Position numbers and translations under genes: made by a program
Source: Ovis canadensis
Taxonomy: Eukaryota > Chordata > Mammalia > Artiodactyla > Bovidae
Assembly: GCF_042477335.2 (NCBI RefSeq)
Contig: NC_091246.1
Span: 254,991,501-255,055,500, forward strand
DNA: 64,000 nucleotides
Direction of reading: 5' to 3'
Shown: piece by piece, positions 1-11,398 of the stretch
Position numbering within the stretch: position 1 is the first letter of the stretch
Layout of the letters: the number at the start of each line of letters is the position of its first letter
The notes under the pieces: model-generated
What the model was told of the DNA's origin: nothing
Seen by the model: only the letters and a program-made list of their open reading frames with translations
Databases searched by the model: none

Positions 1-738
1 TCTCCTTCCGCCTTCAATCTTTCCCAGCATCAGGGTCTTTTCTAATGAGTCAGCTCTTTGCATCAGGTGGCCAAAGTACTGGAGCTTCAGCTTCAGCATC
101 AGTCCTTCCAGTGAATATTCAGGGGTGATTTCCTTTAGGATGGACTGGCTTGATCTTCTTGCAGTCCAACGGACTCTCAAGAGTTTTCTCCACCACCATA
201 GTTGAAAGCCTCAATTCTTTGGCACTCAGCCTTCTTTATGGTTCAGCTATCACATTCATACATGACTACTACAAAAACCATAGCTGTGACTATTACGGAC
301 CTTTATTGGCAAAATGACATTTCTGCTTTTTAATATGATGTCTAGGTTTGTAATAGCTTTTCTTCCAAGGAGCAAGCGTCTTTCAATTTCATGGCTGCAG
401 TCACCATCTGCAGTGATTTTAGAGCCCAGAAAAGAAAATCTGCCACTGTTTCCACTTTTCTTCATCTATTTGCCATGAAGTGATGGGACCAGGTGCCACG
501 ATCTTAATTTTTTGAATGTTGAGTTTTAAGCCAGCTTTTTCACTCTCCTCTTTCACTCTCATCAAGAGCCTCTTTAGTTCCTCTTCAGTTTCTGCCATTA
601 AAGTTGTATCATCTGCCTATCTGAGGTTGTTAATATTTCTCCCAGCAATCTTGATTCCAGCCCGTGATTCATCCAGCCCAGCATTTCGCGTGATGTACTC
701 TGCCTACAAGTTTACTAAATAGGGTGACAATACACACC
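1..738 (-). mobile_element. BovB LINE 3' part, antisense, cut by window edge
   Basis: The minus strand encodes RT C-terminal fragments ([36 protein letters not shown]). The right limit falls at GGGTGACAATACAC, where MIR-like sequence takes over. The left end is outside the window. Confidence 0.88.
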
Positions 739-744
739 TTCACC

Positions 745-960
745 TTGCACCAGGAATACCACCAATTCAGGGCACCCCTGCTGTGTGCCAGGCAGTATGC
801 TGAGTCCTTCACAGCCAGGTTCTCATATAACTCTCACAGCGGCCTTGACATACTCCTTTCCCAATTTTGAACCAGTCTATTGTTCCATGTTCAACACTAT
901 CTACCCACCTTATAGATAAGAAAATTGGGGGTCACAGAAGTGCCGTGACTTGCCCACTGA
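745..960 (-). repeat. MIR SINE carrying a 52-bp BovB patch
   Basis: GTGCCAGGCAGTATGCTGAG and the later TTATAGATAAGAAAATTGG...CTTGCCCACTG belong to an antisense MIR. Bases 844-895 are instead BovB (CCTTGACATACTCC...GTTCCATGTTC) and continue exactly where the BovB copy at 1-738 stopped. Confidence 0.65.
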
Positions 961-964
961 AACT

Positions 965-1345
965 ATATTAGTTTGCTTGGGCTGACATGAGGAAGTACCA
1001 TCAACTGGGAGGCTTAAAGTCTGCGTTCCCGTAGTTTTGGAGTCCAGAAGTCCCAGATGGGGTGTCAGTACGTTTGGCTCTTCCTCTCCTGTTTTCGGTC
1101 GGTTTCTCCCGGAGCCTGCCTCCTGGGTTGCAGCTGGCTGCCTTCTCCTGCGTCCTGCCTTTCCTCTGTGTGTGTGCAGCCCTGATGTCGCTTGTGTGCC
1201 CAGATTTCCTCTTCTCTTAAGGACACCCCTTAGGTTGGATTAAGGGACTCATTTAAACATAATCACCTTTTTAAAGGCATTATTTCCAAATACAGTCACA
1301 TTCTAAGACAAGTGGGGGTGGGCAGTGCCGGTGTCAAGGCTTCAG
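965..1345. repeat. Old mammalian repeat, family not assigned
   Basis: The arrangement (CTTCTCTTAAGGACACC, then GGATTAAGGGACTCA, then CCAAATACAGTCACATTCT) is familiar from a dispersed mammalian repeat, but I cannot name the family with confidence. No gene was seen here. Confidence 0.45.
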
Positions 1346-1616
1346 TATACGAGTGTAGGCAGCGAGCACGATGCAGCGTGTGTAACAGCAACCCTGAGTC
1401 TCAGCAATGGCGGAGCCAGTCTCATCAGCAGGCCTATTGATTCTAACCTGGACTGTGCTGTGAGCTGAGAAAGCAGCGCCACCCTTGTTAGGACCAGGAT
1501 GTAACTTTTCTATCAATTGATGCCATTCTGGGACTTGAGAGAGTCCTGCGACTGAGAAACATCCTTCTGGGTCCTCTGCTCTGATCCTGACAAATGAAGT
1601 TATCTTAGAGGCTGCA

Positions 1617-1820
1617 CTTAGTTGCTCAGTCCTGTCTGACTCTTTGTGACTCCATGGACTGTAGCCTGCCTGGCTCCTCTGTCCATGGGGATCCTCTAAG
1701 CAAGGATCCTGGAGTGGGTTGCCATGCCCTCCTCCAGGGGATCTTCCCAACCCCGGGATCAAACCCAGGTTTCCCACGTGGCAGAGGATTCTTTACCAGC
1801 TGAGCCACCAGGGAAGCCCA
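1617..1820 (-). mobile_element. Bov-tA SINE
   Basis: The antisense element ends in the tRNA-like head at about 1820 (CTGAGCCACCAGGGAAGCCC) and has the internal CTGGAGTGGGTTGCCATGCC block. Confidence 0.9.
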
Positions 1821-1839
1821 TCCTAGAAGTTATGTCCAT

Positions 1840-2085
1840 CCAGACAAGTAACGCTAAGCTGTGTCCAACTCTCTGTGACCTCGTGGACTGCAGCCCGCCA
1901 GTCTTCCCTGTCCTTCACTATCTCCCAAGGTTTGCTCAGATTCGTGCCCATTGAGTTGGTGATGCCATCTAACCGTCTCATCAGCTGCCACCCTCTTCTT
2001 TTGCCTTCAATGTTTCGCGCATCAGGGTCATTTCCAATGAGTCAGCTCTTTGCATCAGGTGGCCCAAGTATCGGAGCTTCAGCTT
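1840..2085 (-). mobile_element. BovB 3' fragment
   Basis: Antisense BovB 3' end (GTGTCCAACTCTCTGTGACC ... GAGTCAGCTCTTTGCATCAG), strongly 5'-truncated. Confidence 0.88.
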
Positions 2086-2109
2086 AGATACGTAACTGCA
2101 GAGCCCCAA

Positions 2110-2275
2110 AGCGAAGGCACAGACTCAGAGTCAAAAAGACCTGTCTGGTGCTCTAACCTCTGAGCCTCAGTTTCCCCATCCATACAAGGAAATATGCATT
2201 CTACTCTTAAGAGTCTGTTGTAAGAATTACATGAGAAGCTGGCTGTGAAGAACTTAGCATAGTCCCTGGCACACA
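2110..2275 (+). repeat. MIR SINE fragment
   Basis: The CCTCAGTTTCCCCATC core followed by a 3' part with CTTAGCATAGTCCCTGGCAC is diagnostic of MIR. Confidence 0.65.
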
Positions 2276-2525
2276 GCAGCAGTGCTGAGTGGGCGTGCTC
2301 CTGGTGCCGGTGAAGGCGGCCCGCTGCGCCGGTGGCCTGACCTTGCACTAGAGAGCGAGTTGCGTCTACGGACCCTGTTCCTCTGCGTTTCGCGCTTGTG
2401 GTTCACTCGTCTCTTCACCCAGCCATGAGATAGAGGAGGCTCGCCAAGGGGTACGTGGAGCGGATGGGATGCATGTTAGAGACAGGAAGTGACCACGCCC
2501 CTCCCCACTCCGCCGCCCACCCCAG

Positions 2526-2663
2526 CCTTCCGCAGCTACTTTGAGATCTTCAACGGTCACGGTGAGGTGGACGCGCAGAGCCTGCGGAACACCCTGCTGC
2601 TTGTGGGCATCTCCCTGACAACGGCCCAGGTGGAGGGCGCCCTGAGGAGCGCGGACATCGACG
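2526..2663 (+). CDS. SPATA21: SPATA21 exon with degenerate EF-hand and start of canonical loop
   Basis: The acceptor follows a C-rich pyrimidine tract ending at 2525, and the donor GTGAGT starts at 2664. The exon opens with the last two bases of a codon and closes with the first base of a Gly codon, so the canonical calcium loop (DIDG...) is split by the intron. Residues [19 protein letters not shown] form the first, poorly conserved hand. Confidence 0.88.
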
Positions 2664-5600
2664 GTGAGTCCGGGGCGGGGGCTTCATCCTGAGCCCTGGC
2701 GGGGTCAGGCTCGCCCGCAGCGTGAGGCCTGTGCAGTCACGCCGGCTCAGTGACAGGATCCTGACTTTGGTTCACCGCTTTGCTGTTGCGGTCTAGAAAT
2801 TCTTGATAATTTTTGAACGAGGGGCCCTGTTCTGCATTTCTTTTTTTTTGGTTGCACTGGACCTTCATTGCAGCACTCAGACTTTCTCTAGTCGCAGAGC
2901 TTCTGGGCTTCTCTTGCTGTGGAGCGGTGGGCTTAGTCACCCTGCCACACGTGGGATCCTAGGTCCCTGACCAGGGATGGAACCTGAGGCTCCTGCATTA
3001 GAAGGCGGTTTCGTAACCGCTGGGCCACGAGGGAAGTGCTGCATTTTCATCTTGCTCCGGGCAAATGCAAATAATACAGCTGGTTCTGGCTCCCAAAGTA
3101 AGTGATTCCTGAGGACCTACGCAGTGCCAGGTTCTGGGGACCCAGAGATGACCAAGACCTAGTTCCTGACCCTAAGACGTAGGTTATCTCTGAGATCACT
3201 CCTCCCGGACATTATGTGTGCTCCATCGGACATTCCTCCGTGACCTGGCCACTCGTTTTACCGGCTGTATGGCCTGGGACAGGTCACTGAAGTTCATCAC
3301 GTCTGTTTCCCCGCCTGTAAAATGGGGCTCACAGCAGTTACCCGTCTCACTGAACTGCAGAAAAGATCGAATGAGGTAACCCAGGCAAAGCACGGAGCAC
3401 TGCACGCGGCACGCAGACTGCACCCAGGAGACGCTGACCACTGGTCTCGTCCATCCTCTCAATGTTCTTTAGCTGCCTGTGGTGTGCCCATTCCTGTGCT
3501 GGGCACTGGCATAAAGGGATGTGTAAGACCTGTGAGATCTGCCCTCGAGATCTTCGCACACTCATGACGCAGAAGGAAGAGTTGCCAAAGGCAGCAGTGC
3601 TCCCGGTGGCTTGGATAAGGGGTAAGGGAGGAAGGCTTCCTGGAGGAGGTGATGCCTGAGCCAAATGGCGAAAGAGCAAGCAGGAGTTAGGCAGGACGAG
3701 AAGAAGGGCATTCCTGCTGGCAGAAATAACTTGCACACAGGGCACAGGGCACAGAATGAGGAGCGTTGTCCCTTCGTGGTTTGGTTGACTAGATGCAGGG
3801 AACACAGCAGAGCGGTGGGGCCTGGGCTCCGGACCCCTGAGTGTGGGTCTGCTTCCTCCATCACTGTCTGAGGGTGAGTCCTCACTCAAGCTAGGCTAGG
3901 CATTGGCCTCAGCTTGGTCCTTGGGTGATCCCAGGCCACGGCCTGCTTTGTCTGTGCCTCAGGCCTCATCTGTGACAAGGGGATTAGAGTATCAGCGCCT
4001 GCTGCTCCCCACACCCCCCGCCCCAAGGAGGACTTTAAGGATTAGAGACCATTCATTAACTTGTCAAGCGGTTGAGAGGACTGGCATCTGGTCCCATAGC
4101 TCCATGGCAAATAGAAGAGGGAAAAGTGGAAGCAGTGACAGATTTTATTTTCTTGGGCTCCAAAATCACTGTGGACAGTGACTGCAGCCGTGAAATTAAA
4201 AGATGCTTGCTCCTTTAAAAGAAGGAAAGCTAGGACAAACCTAGGCCGCATATTAAAAAGCAGAGACATCACTTTGCCAACAAAGGTCCATCTAGTCAAA
4301 GCTATGGTTTTTCCAGTGGTCATGTACGGATGTCAGAGTTGGACTATAAAGAAGACTGAGTGCCAAAGAACTGACGCTTTCAAACTGTGGTGCTGGAAAA
4401 GACTCTTGAGAGTCCCTGGGACTACAGTGAGATCAAACTCGTCCATCCTAAAGGAAATCAACCCTGAATATTCATTGGAAGGACTGAAGCTGAAGCTCCA
4501 ATACTTTGGCCACCTGATGTGAAGAGCTGGCTCATTGAGAAAGACCCCGATGCTGGGAAAGATCGAAGGGAGGAGAAGCGGACGACAGAGGATGGGATGG
4601 TTGGATGGCATCACTGACTCAATGGACCTAAATTTGAGTAAATTTCAGGATATAGTGAAGGACAAAGGAGACTCATGTGCTGCAGTCCATGGGGTTGCAA
4701 AGAGCTGGACACAACTTAGCGACTGAACAATAATAACAAAGCTTAGAGAGCATTTCCCAAGCACCTCTTTGTTTTAAGCCCTGAGGACCACAATACAGAA
4801 TAAAACACCCAGTGCCTGTCTACCAGAGCTTCTGTGAAACCCCAGGTCTTATGAGTGTGAGGCTGAAGTACAAGTGTCTTATGAGAATGTTCAACTGGGA
4901 CTCTGACCTACACTGGTCTGACTTCCCTCAGGAAGTGGTGGTCAAAGGAAGCATTAAGGGAAAGAGTTGGAGGGAATTCCCTAGTGGTCCAGTGGTGAGG
5001 GCTTGGCACTTTTACTTCCGGGGGCAGAGTTCAGTCTGTGGCTGCAGAACTAAGATCCTGCAAGCTGCATCGCATGGCCACAAGAAACAAAAACAAATCA
5101 ACGAGGAGTTAGCGTGTGGTGGAGAGAATTCTGAGATGAGAGCGCAGCACGCACAAAGGCCCGGAGTGGGGGAGGAGGGCCCCCAGGTGGGAGCAGGTTA
5201 GTGCTGGGGGAGCTGGGTACCTGGTGAGGCTGCAGACAGCTGACAGGCAAGTCTAGCAGGACTTTGAAGGCCACAATGGGAACACTGTAGGTAAAGATAC
5301 GTGCTCATGCAAGACTAACAGACTGTAATAAGAGTTGCTGGCATTTGTTGAGCATGTGCTTGTGAGCATGGTCCTATTCTAAGCACATTGCTTCCATTTC
5401 TCTCCCTTGAGAAAGGCGTTATGGTCGTCTTCACCCTATTAGACGAGAAAACTAAGGCTTAGTGGGGCTAAGAGACTTTGGCAGTGTCACAGAGATAGTG
5501 AGTGACATGAACTCAGATTGCTGCTTCTAGAACCTTCTGGGAGCCTCTAACCCAGGAGATTTTAATTTTTTTCCTTCTACTTCCCTATGTGTCCCGCACT

Positions 5601-8600
5601 TTCTACATTGACTATGTGTTACTTTTATAATCAACTCCAACAAGTAAATGCTAATAGCCTTGCCTGGGTTGCAGGGTCCAAGCCTGCTCTGGAAGGCCCC
5701 TGCCCACTCTGTATTCTTCTGGCCCCCACAGGAGATGGTCACGTGAACTTCAAAGACTTCCTGACTGTGATGACAGACACCAGGCGCTTCTTCTGCTCCG
5801 TAGGTGAGCAGGGGAGAGCCCAGGGCACTCAGAGCTGGGGTGGGGGGGCAGGTGGCTAGTAGGGGGCTTGGGCATCCCGGGGTGTCACATGGTAACGGCA
5901 GCCACCATCCCATGTCTCCAGAACAGAATGCCCTGGTGGACATGGCTCCTCCAAACCCCCACACTCTGTTCTTTGAGATCCTGTCCCTGCTGGTGGAGAT
6001 GCTGGCCTTACCCGAAGGAGCTTTAGAAGAGATCACCAGGTGAGTAGGTCTGGTGGTTGTGGGTGGAGGATTGTAGGCACAGAAATAGCACCTAGCCTTT
6101 TGGCAGTGGAGGATTTTGGATAGTTAGGACTCTTAGTTGCAAGCAAAACACACATAAAACTGGCTTATGCAAAAGGGGAATGTATCGGCTCACGTCACTG
6201 CTCAGGGCTTCAGGAATGGCTGGATCCAGGAGACCAGCTGATACCATTCAGGCTTTATCTCTCCTGCTCATCTCTGCATTGGCTTCAAGCTCAGCTAGGC
6301 TCTTCCCACAGTGAGAAGGATGGCAACTGGCGGCCCTTACTCATTACTCTCCTCCTTTTGCAACCTCAGCAGCAAGAGGAATACCTTCTTGCAGTACACA
6401 TATAGCAATCCCAGAAAGAAAATGTGACAGAGCCTGTTTGGGCTGGACAACAAGACATGGAAGCCTCCCCACATTTCCAGAGTGGGCTGCTGGATGGTCT
6501 TTCTCATCTAAGAAACAGATGGCTCTGTACCAAAAAATGACATGAACATTTGATGGGTAGAAGCAAAGGGTCGCTCTTGCAGCACACAGAGGCTTGGCTC
6601 TGTTGTTGAGAAAACTGGATAATTTTTTCCTACCACAGACCAGGCCTTTTCTGCAGGGGACAGAAGAGGGGGGATGATTACATGTGTTTCAGCAACACCA
6701 ACTTAGCAAACCTGAGACAAGAGATCTGTCTTCTTTCCAGCATCTCTAAATCACTAAACATATACAGCCTGAAGATGGCAAATGTATAATTTGAAAAGCA
6801 ATAAAACAAATTCCCATGTATCCATTTCTTCAGTTTAAAAATAGGTAATTTCCAATCATCTTGAAGCCCCTGAGTGCCCTACCCTAACCATAGAGTACTT
6901 TCTCTCGTAACGAGAACCAACCCTTATTCATTTGCTTTTTGTTTTAAAATCTCACTGCTTATTTTTCCCCATGTCATTCATTGAAAATTTCAAATGTATG
7001 GCAAAGTTAAAAGAATTTTACAGTTAACAGTTAGATACCCACAGCCTAGATTCTACTGTTGCCATTTTGCCCTTCTTTTACCTATCCATCCCTCTATTCT
7101 TCAATCTGTATTATTTTTATTTCATTTTATAGTAAATTATAGTCATTTCCCTCTAAATACGTCAGTATTTTGGGCTGGGGAAGTTTGCTGGGTTTTTCGT
7201 AACATCTTACAGAAAAACTTGAACATACTTTTTGGCCAACCCAATATATATCATCAGCTAATGATCAATATTTGCATAGAGCTTCCCCACCCCTATCTTT
7301 TGAGATTCATATAATGTACATTTGGTGAAATGCACAGATCTTAAGTGTATCATTTAGTGAATCTCAACAAATTCCCACACCCCAGCAACCTGAGCCCCTA
7401 TCAAATTATACAAAATTTTACTATCATTCCAGAAACTGCCCTCATGAGCTTTCCCAGCTGGTCCCTGAAACTACACTTCTTTTAATTTTTTTTCCATCAC
7501 AGATTGGTTTTGTCTGTCTTACAACTTCATATAAATGGAAACATACAGAGTACAGTCTTTAGTGTCCAGCTCCCTTCACTCAGCATAATGCCTTTCCCCC
7601 CAAACTTAAACATTAAAAAAAAAATCTTATTTATTTATTTGGCTGTGTCAGCTCTTAGTTGCAGCAAGTGGGATCTTTTGTTGCAGCGTGCCAGCTCCAT
7701 AGTTGCAGCACAGCCTGACTGTGCGTGTGTGTGTGCTCAGTTGCTTCAGTCGTGTCCAACTCCCTGTGACCGTATGGACTGTAGCTGCCTGCTCCTCTGC
7801 CCCTGGGATTCTCCAGGCAAGAATACTGGAGTGGGGTGCCATGCCCTCCTCCAGGAGATTTCCCAACCCCGAGATCAAACCCATGTCTCCTGTACTGCAG
7901 GTGGATTCTTTATACCCACTGAGCAACCTGGGAAGCCCATGACTATATCACGATATAACCTATTTGATCAGCAAATGGACATTAGGTCTATGTTCAGTTT
8001 CCAGCCATGGTAGAAACAGTGTGACTGTTTTGTATCTGTCTCCTGGGACACCTGAGCAAGAGTGTCTTCAGAGCTGTAGTTCTGAAACTTTTTGATCTAG
8101 GAAATCTGCTGTTATTTTTTATATTTGAATTTAAGACTGAGAGATCTAAAAAATAAATATCTATTCAACAAAGATAAGCTATGTGATATTCTAGAGAAGA
8201 CAGGGATCAAGACCATCCTTAAGAAAAAGAAATGCACAAAGGGAAACTGGCTGTTTGAGGAGTCCTTACAAATAGCTGTGAAAACAAGAGAAGTGAAAAG
8301 GAAAGGAGAAAGGGAAAGATACATCCATTTGAATGCAGAATTCCAAAGAATAGCAAGGAGAGATAAGAAAGCCTTCCTCAGCGATCAATGCAAAGAAATA
8401 GAGGAAAAGAACAGAATGGGAAAGTCTAGAGATCTCTTCAAGAAAATTAGAGATACCAAGGGAACATTTCATGCAAAGATGGGCTCGATAAAGGACAGAA
8501 ATGGTATGGACCTAACAGAAGCAGAAGATATTAAGAAGAGGTGGCAAGAATACACAGAAGAACTATACAAAAAAGATCTTCACGACCCAGATAACCACAA

Positions 8601-11366
8601 TGGTGTGATCACTCACCTAGAGCCAGACATTCTGGAATGTGAAGTCAAGTGGGCCTTAGGAAGCATCACTATGAACAAAGCTAGTGGAGGTGATGGAGTT
8701 CCAGTTGAGTTATTTCAATCCTAAAAGATGATGCTATGAAAGTGCTGCACTCAATATGTCAGCAAATTTGGAAAACTCAGCAGTGGCCACAGGACTGGAA
8801 AAGGTCAGTTTTCATTCCAATCCCAAAGGAAGGCAATGCCAAAGAATGCTCAAACTACCGCACAGTTGTACTCATCTCACATGCTAGTAAAGTAATGCTC
8901 ACAATTCTCCAAGCCAGGCTTTAGCAATACGTGACCCGTGAACTTCCAGATGTTCAAGCTGGTTTTAGAAATGGCAGAGGAACCAGAGATCAAATTGTCA
9001 ACATCTGCTGGATCATTGAAAAAGCAAGAGAGTTCCAGAAAAACATCTATTTCTGCTTTGTTGACTATGCCAAAGCCCTTGACTGTGAGGAATATAATAA
9101 ACTGTGGAAAATTCTTAAAGAGATGGGACTACCAGACCACCTGACCTGCCTCTTGAGAAACCTGTATGCAGGTCAGAAAGCAACAGTTAGAACTGGACAT
9201 GGAACAACAGACTGGTTCCAAATAGGACAAGGAGTACATCAAGGCTGTATATTGTCACCCTGCTTATTTAACTTATATGCAGAGTACATCATGAGAAGTG
9301 CCGGACTGGATGAAGCACAAGCTGGAATCAAGATTGCTGGGAGAAATATCAATAACCTCAGATATGCAGATGACACCACCCTTATGGCAGAAAGTGAAGA
9401 ACTAAAAGGCCTCTTGATGAAAGAAGAGAGTGAAAAAGTTGGCTTAAAACTCAACATTCAGAAAACTAAGATCATGGCATCTGGTCCCATCACTTCATGG
9501 CAAATAGATGGAGAAACAGTGGCTGACTTTATTTTGGGGGGCTGCAAAATCACTGCAGATGGTGATTGCAGCCATGAAATTAAAAGACGCTTACTCCTTG
9601 GAAGAAAAGTTATGACCAACCTAGACAGCATATTAAAAAGCAGAGACATTACTTTGTCAACAAAGGTCCGTCTAGTCAAGGCTATGGTTTTTCCAGTGGT
9701 CATGTATGGATGTCAAAGTTGGACTGTGAAGAAAGCTGAGCACCGAAGAATTGATGCTTTTGAACTGTGGTGTTGGAGAAGTCTCTTAGTCCCTTGGACT
9801 GCAAGGAGATCCAACCAGTCCATCCTAAAGGAGATTAGTCCTGGGTGTTCATTGGAAGGACTGATGTTGATGCTGAAACTGCAATACTTTGGCCACCTGA
9901 TGTGAAGAGCTGATTCATTGGAAAAGACCCTGATGCTGGGAAAGATTGAGGGCAGAAGGAGAAGGGGATGACAGAGGATGAGATGGTTGGATGCCATCAC
10001 TGACACAATGGACATGAGTTTGAGTGAACTCCAGGAGTTGATGATGGACAGGGAGGCCTGGCCTGCTGCGGTTCATGGGGTCGCAAAGAGTCAGACATGA
10101 CTGAGCGACTGAACTGAACTGAACTGAACCCCATTACATGTTAATCAAAAACATTTTAAATAAAAAATAACAGTACTTTCCAAAACAAACAAAAAAGTTA
10201 ATGAGAAGAATGTCATTGCTTTACAGTATCGAGAATCTCTTCAGCATCTGGAATAAAAGAAGTTGGCTGGATTTTCTTATCTGCTTCTGCGTTCAATCTG
10301 TTGCAATCTGTTTTTTCAGTTGAAGAATATGAAGAAATAAGTCATCACACAAATATGTAATTGGAAAAAGCATTTAATAGTTCTTTCATTTAATAGCCAC
10401 ATATCATGGATTTTTTAACTTTTTGGAGCAAGCATTTAATGAGGAACATTTCTTTGAAAACAAAAGAGAAACAGAGGTTAATGGGAACAAATTGTGAACT
10501 CAGTTTTTGAGTCCAGAGGGCAGTTAGTTTCGAGGATTCTTGAGTGAGGGACTTCCCTGGCAGTCCAGTGGCTGAGACTCTGTACTCCACTGCAGCGGGC
10601 ACGAGTTCAATCCCTGATTGTGGGAACTGGGATCCTGTGAGCCCTGAGGCTCAGCCAAAAAGAAAAGGAGGCTCTCTGGGGGCTCTTAGGAATTTTCTGG
10701 CTTGCAGTTCAAATGTCTTTGGTGATGGCACTGGGTGTTCCGGTGAACTAACAGCAGCAGGCATTCAGGTTTTTATACATAATTTGTTGTGAGTTTTTCC
10801 TTTTGAAGTTTAAGTTGCTTTATCTTGCAGGGCACTGGGGGAAAGGGCAGTCCTAGTTTTTAGTGATGCCAGCTCAGGAAGGTGGGAGGAAGAGAAGCTT
10901 ACAGACACGATATGCCAAGTGGCAGGAGGCAGTTTATACAGAGGACAAAAGGCTCAAAGTGAGTGAACTGTCCTGCGACCGACAAGGGTGTGACAGCTTT
11001 TGTTGAAACATAGAATGTTTCTCTCCACAATAATGCCAATTTTTTCAAAGAAAATCAAAGTATGACCAATTTGTTTGGGAAAATAAGTCTAGTCTCATTA
11101 AGCATGGCTAAATTATTTTAAAATTGATTTATTGTTTTGTTATTTAAGTATAGTTGATTTATAATGTTGTGTTAGTTTCAGCAAAATGGTTCACACATAT
11201 ATATTTTATAATTTATATTATATATAATTATTGGGACTATATATCATCATATATAATACATATATATTAGGTGCTGGGATTGGGTTCTTTTACTGTGGAA
11301 GCCCAGGTTCAATCCATGGTCAGCAAAACATCCTGTATGCTGCACAGCACAGCCAAAATACAAAAG

Positions 11367-11398
<32 letters not shown>

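Noticed and set aside
8125-8724. Stand-alone 199-codon gene
   Set aside because: It is the upstream part of a BovB reverse transcriptase, not a host gene.
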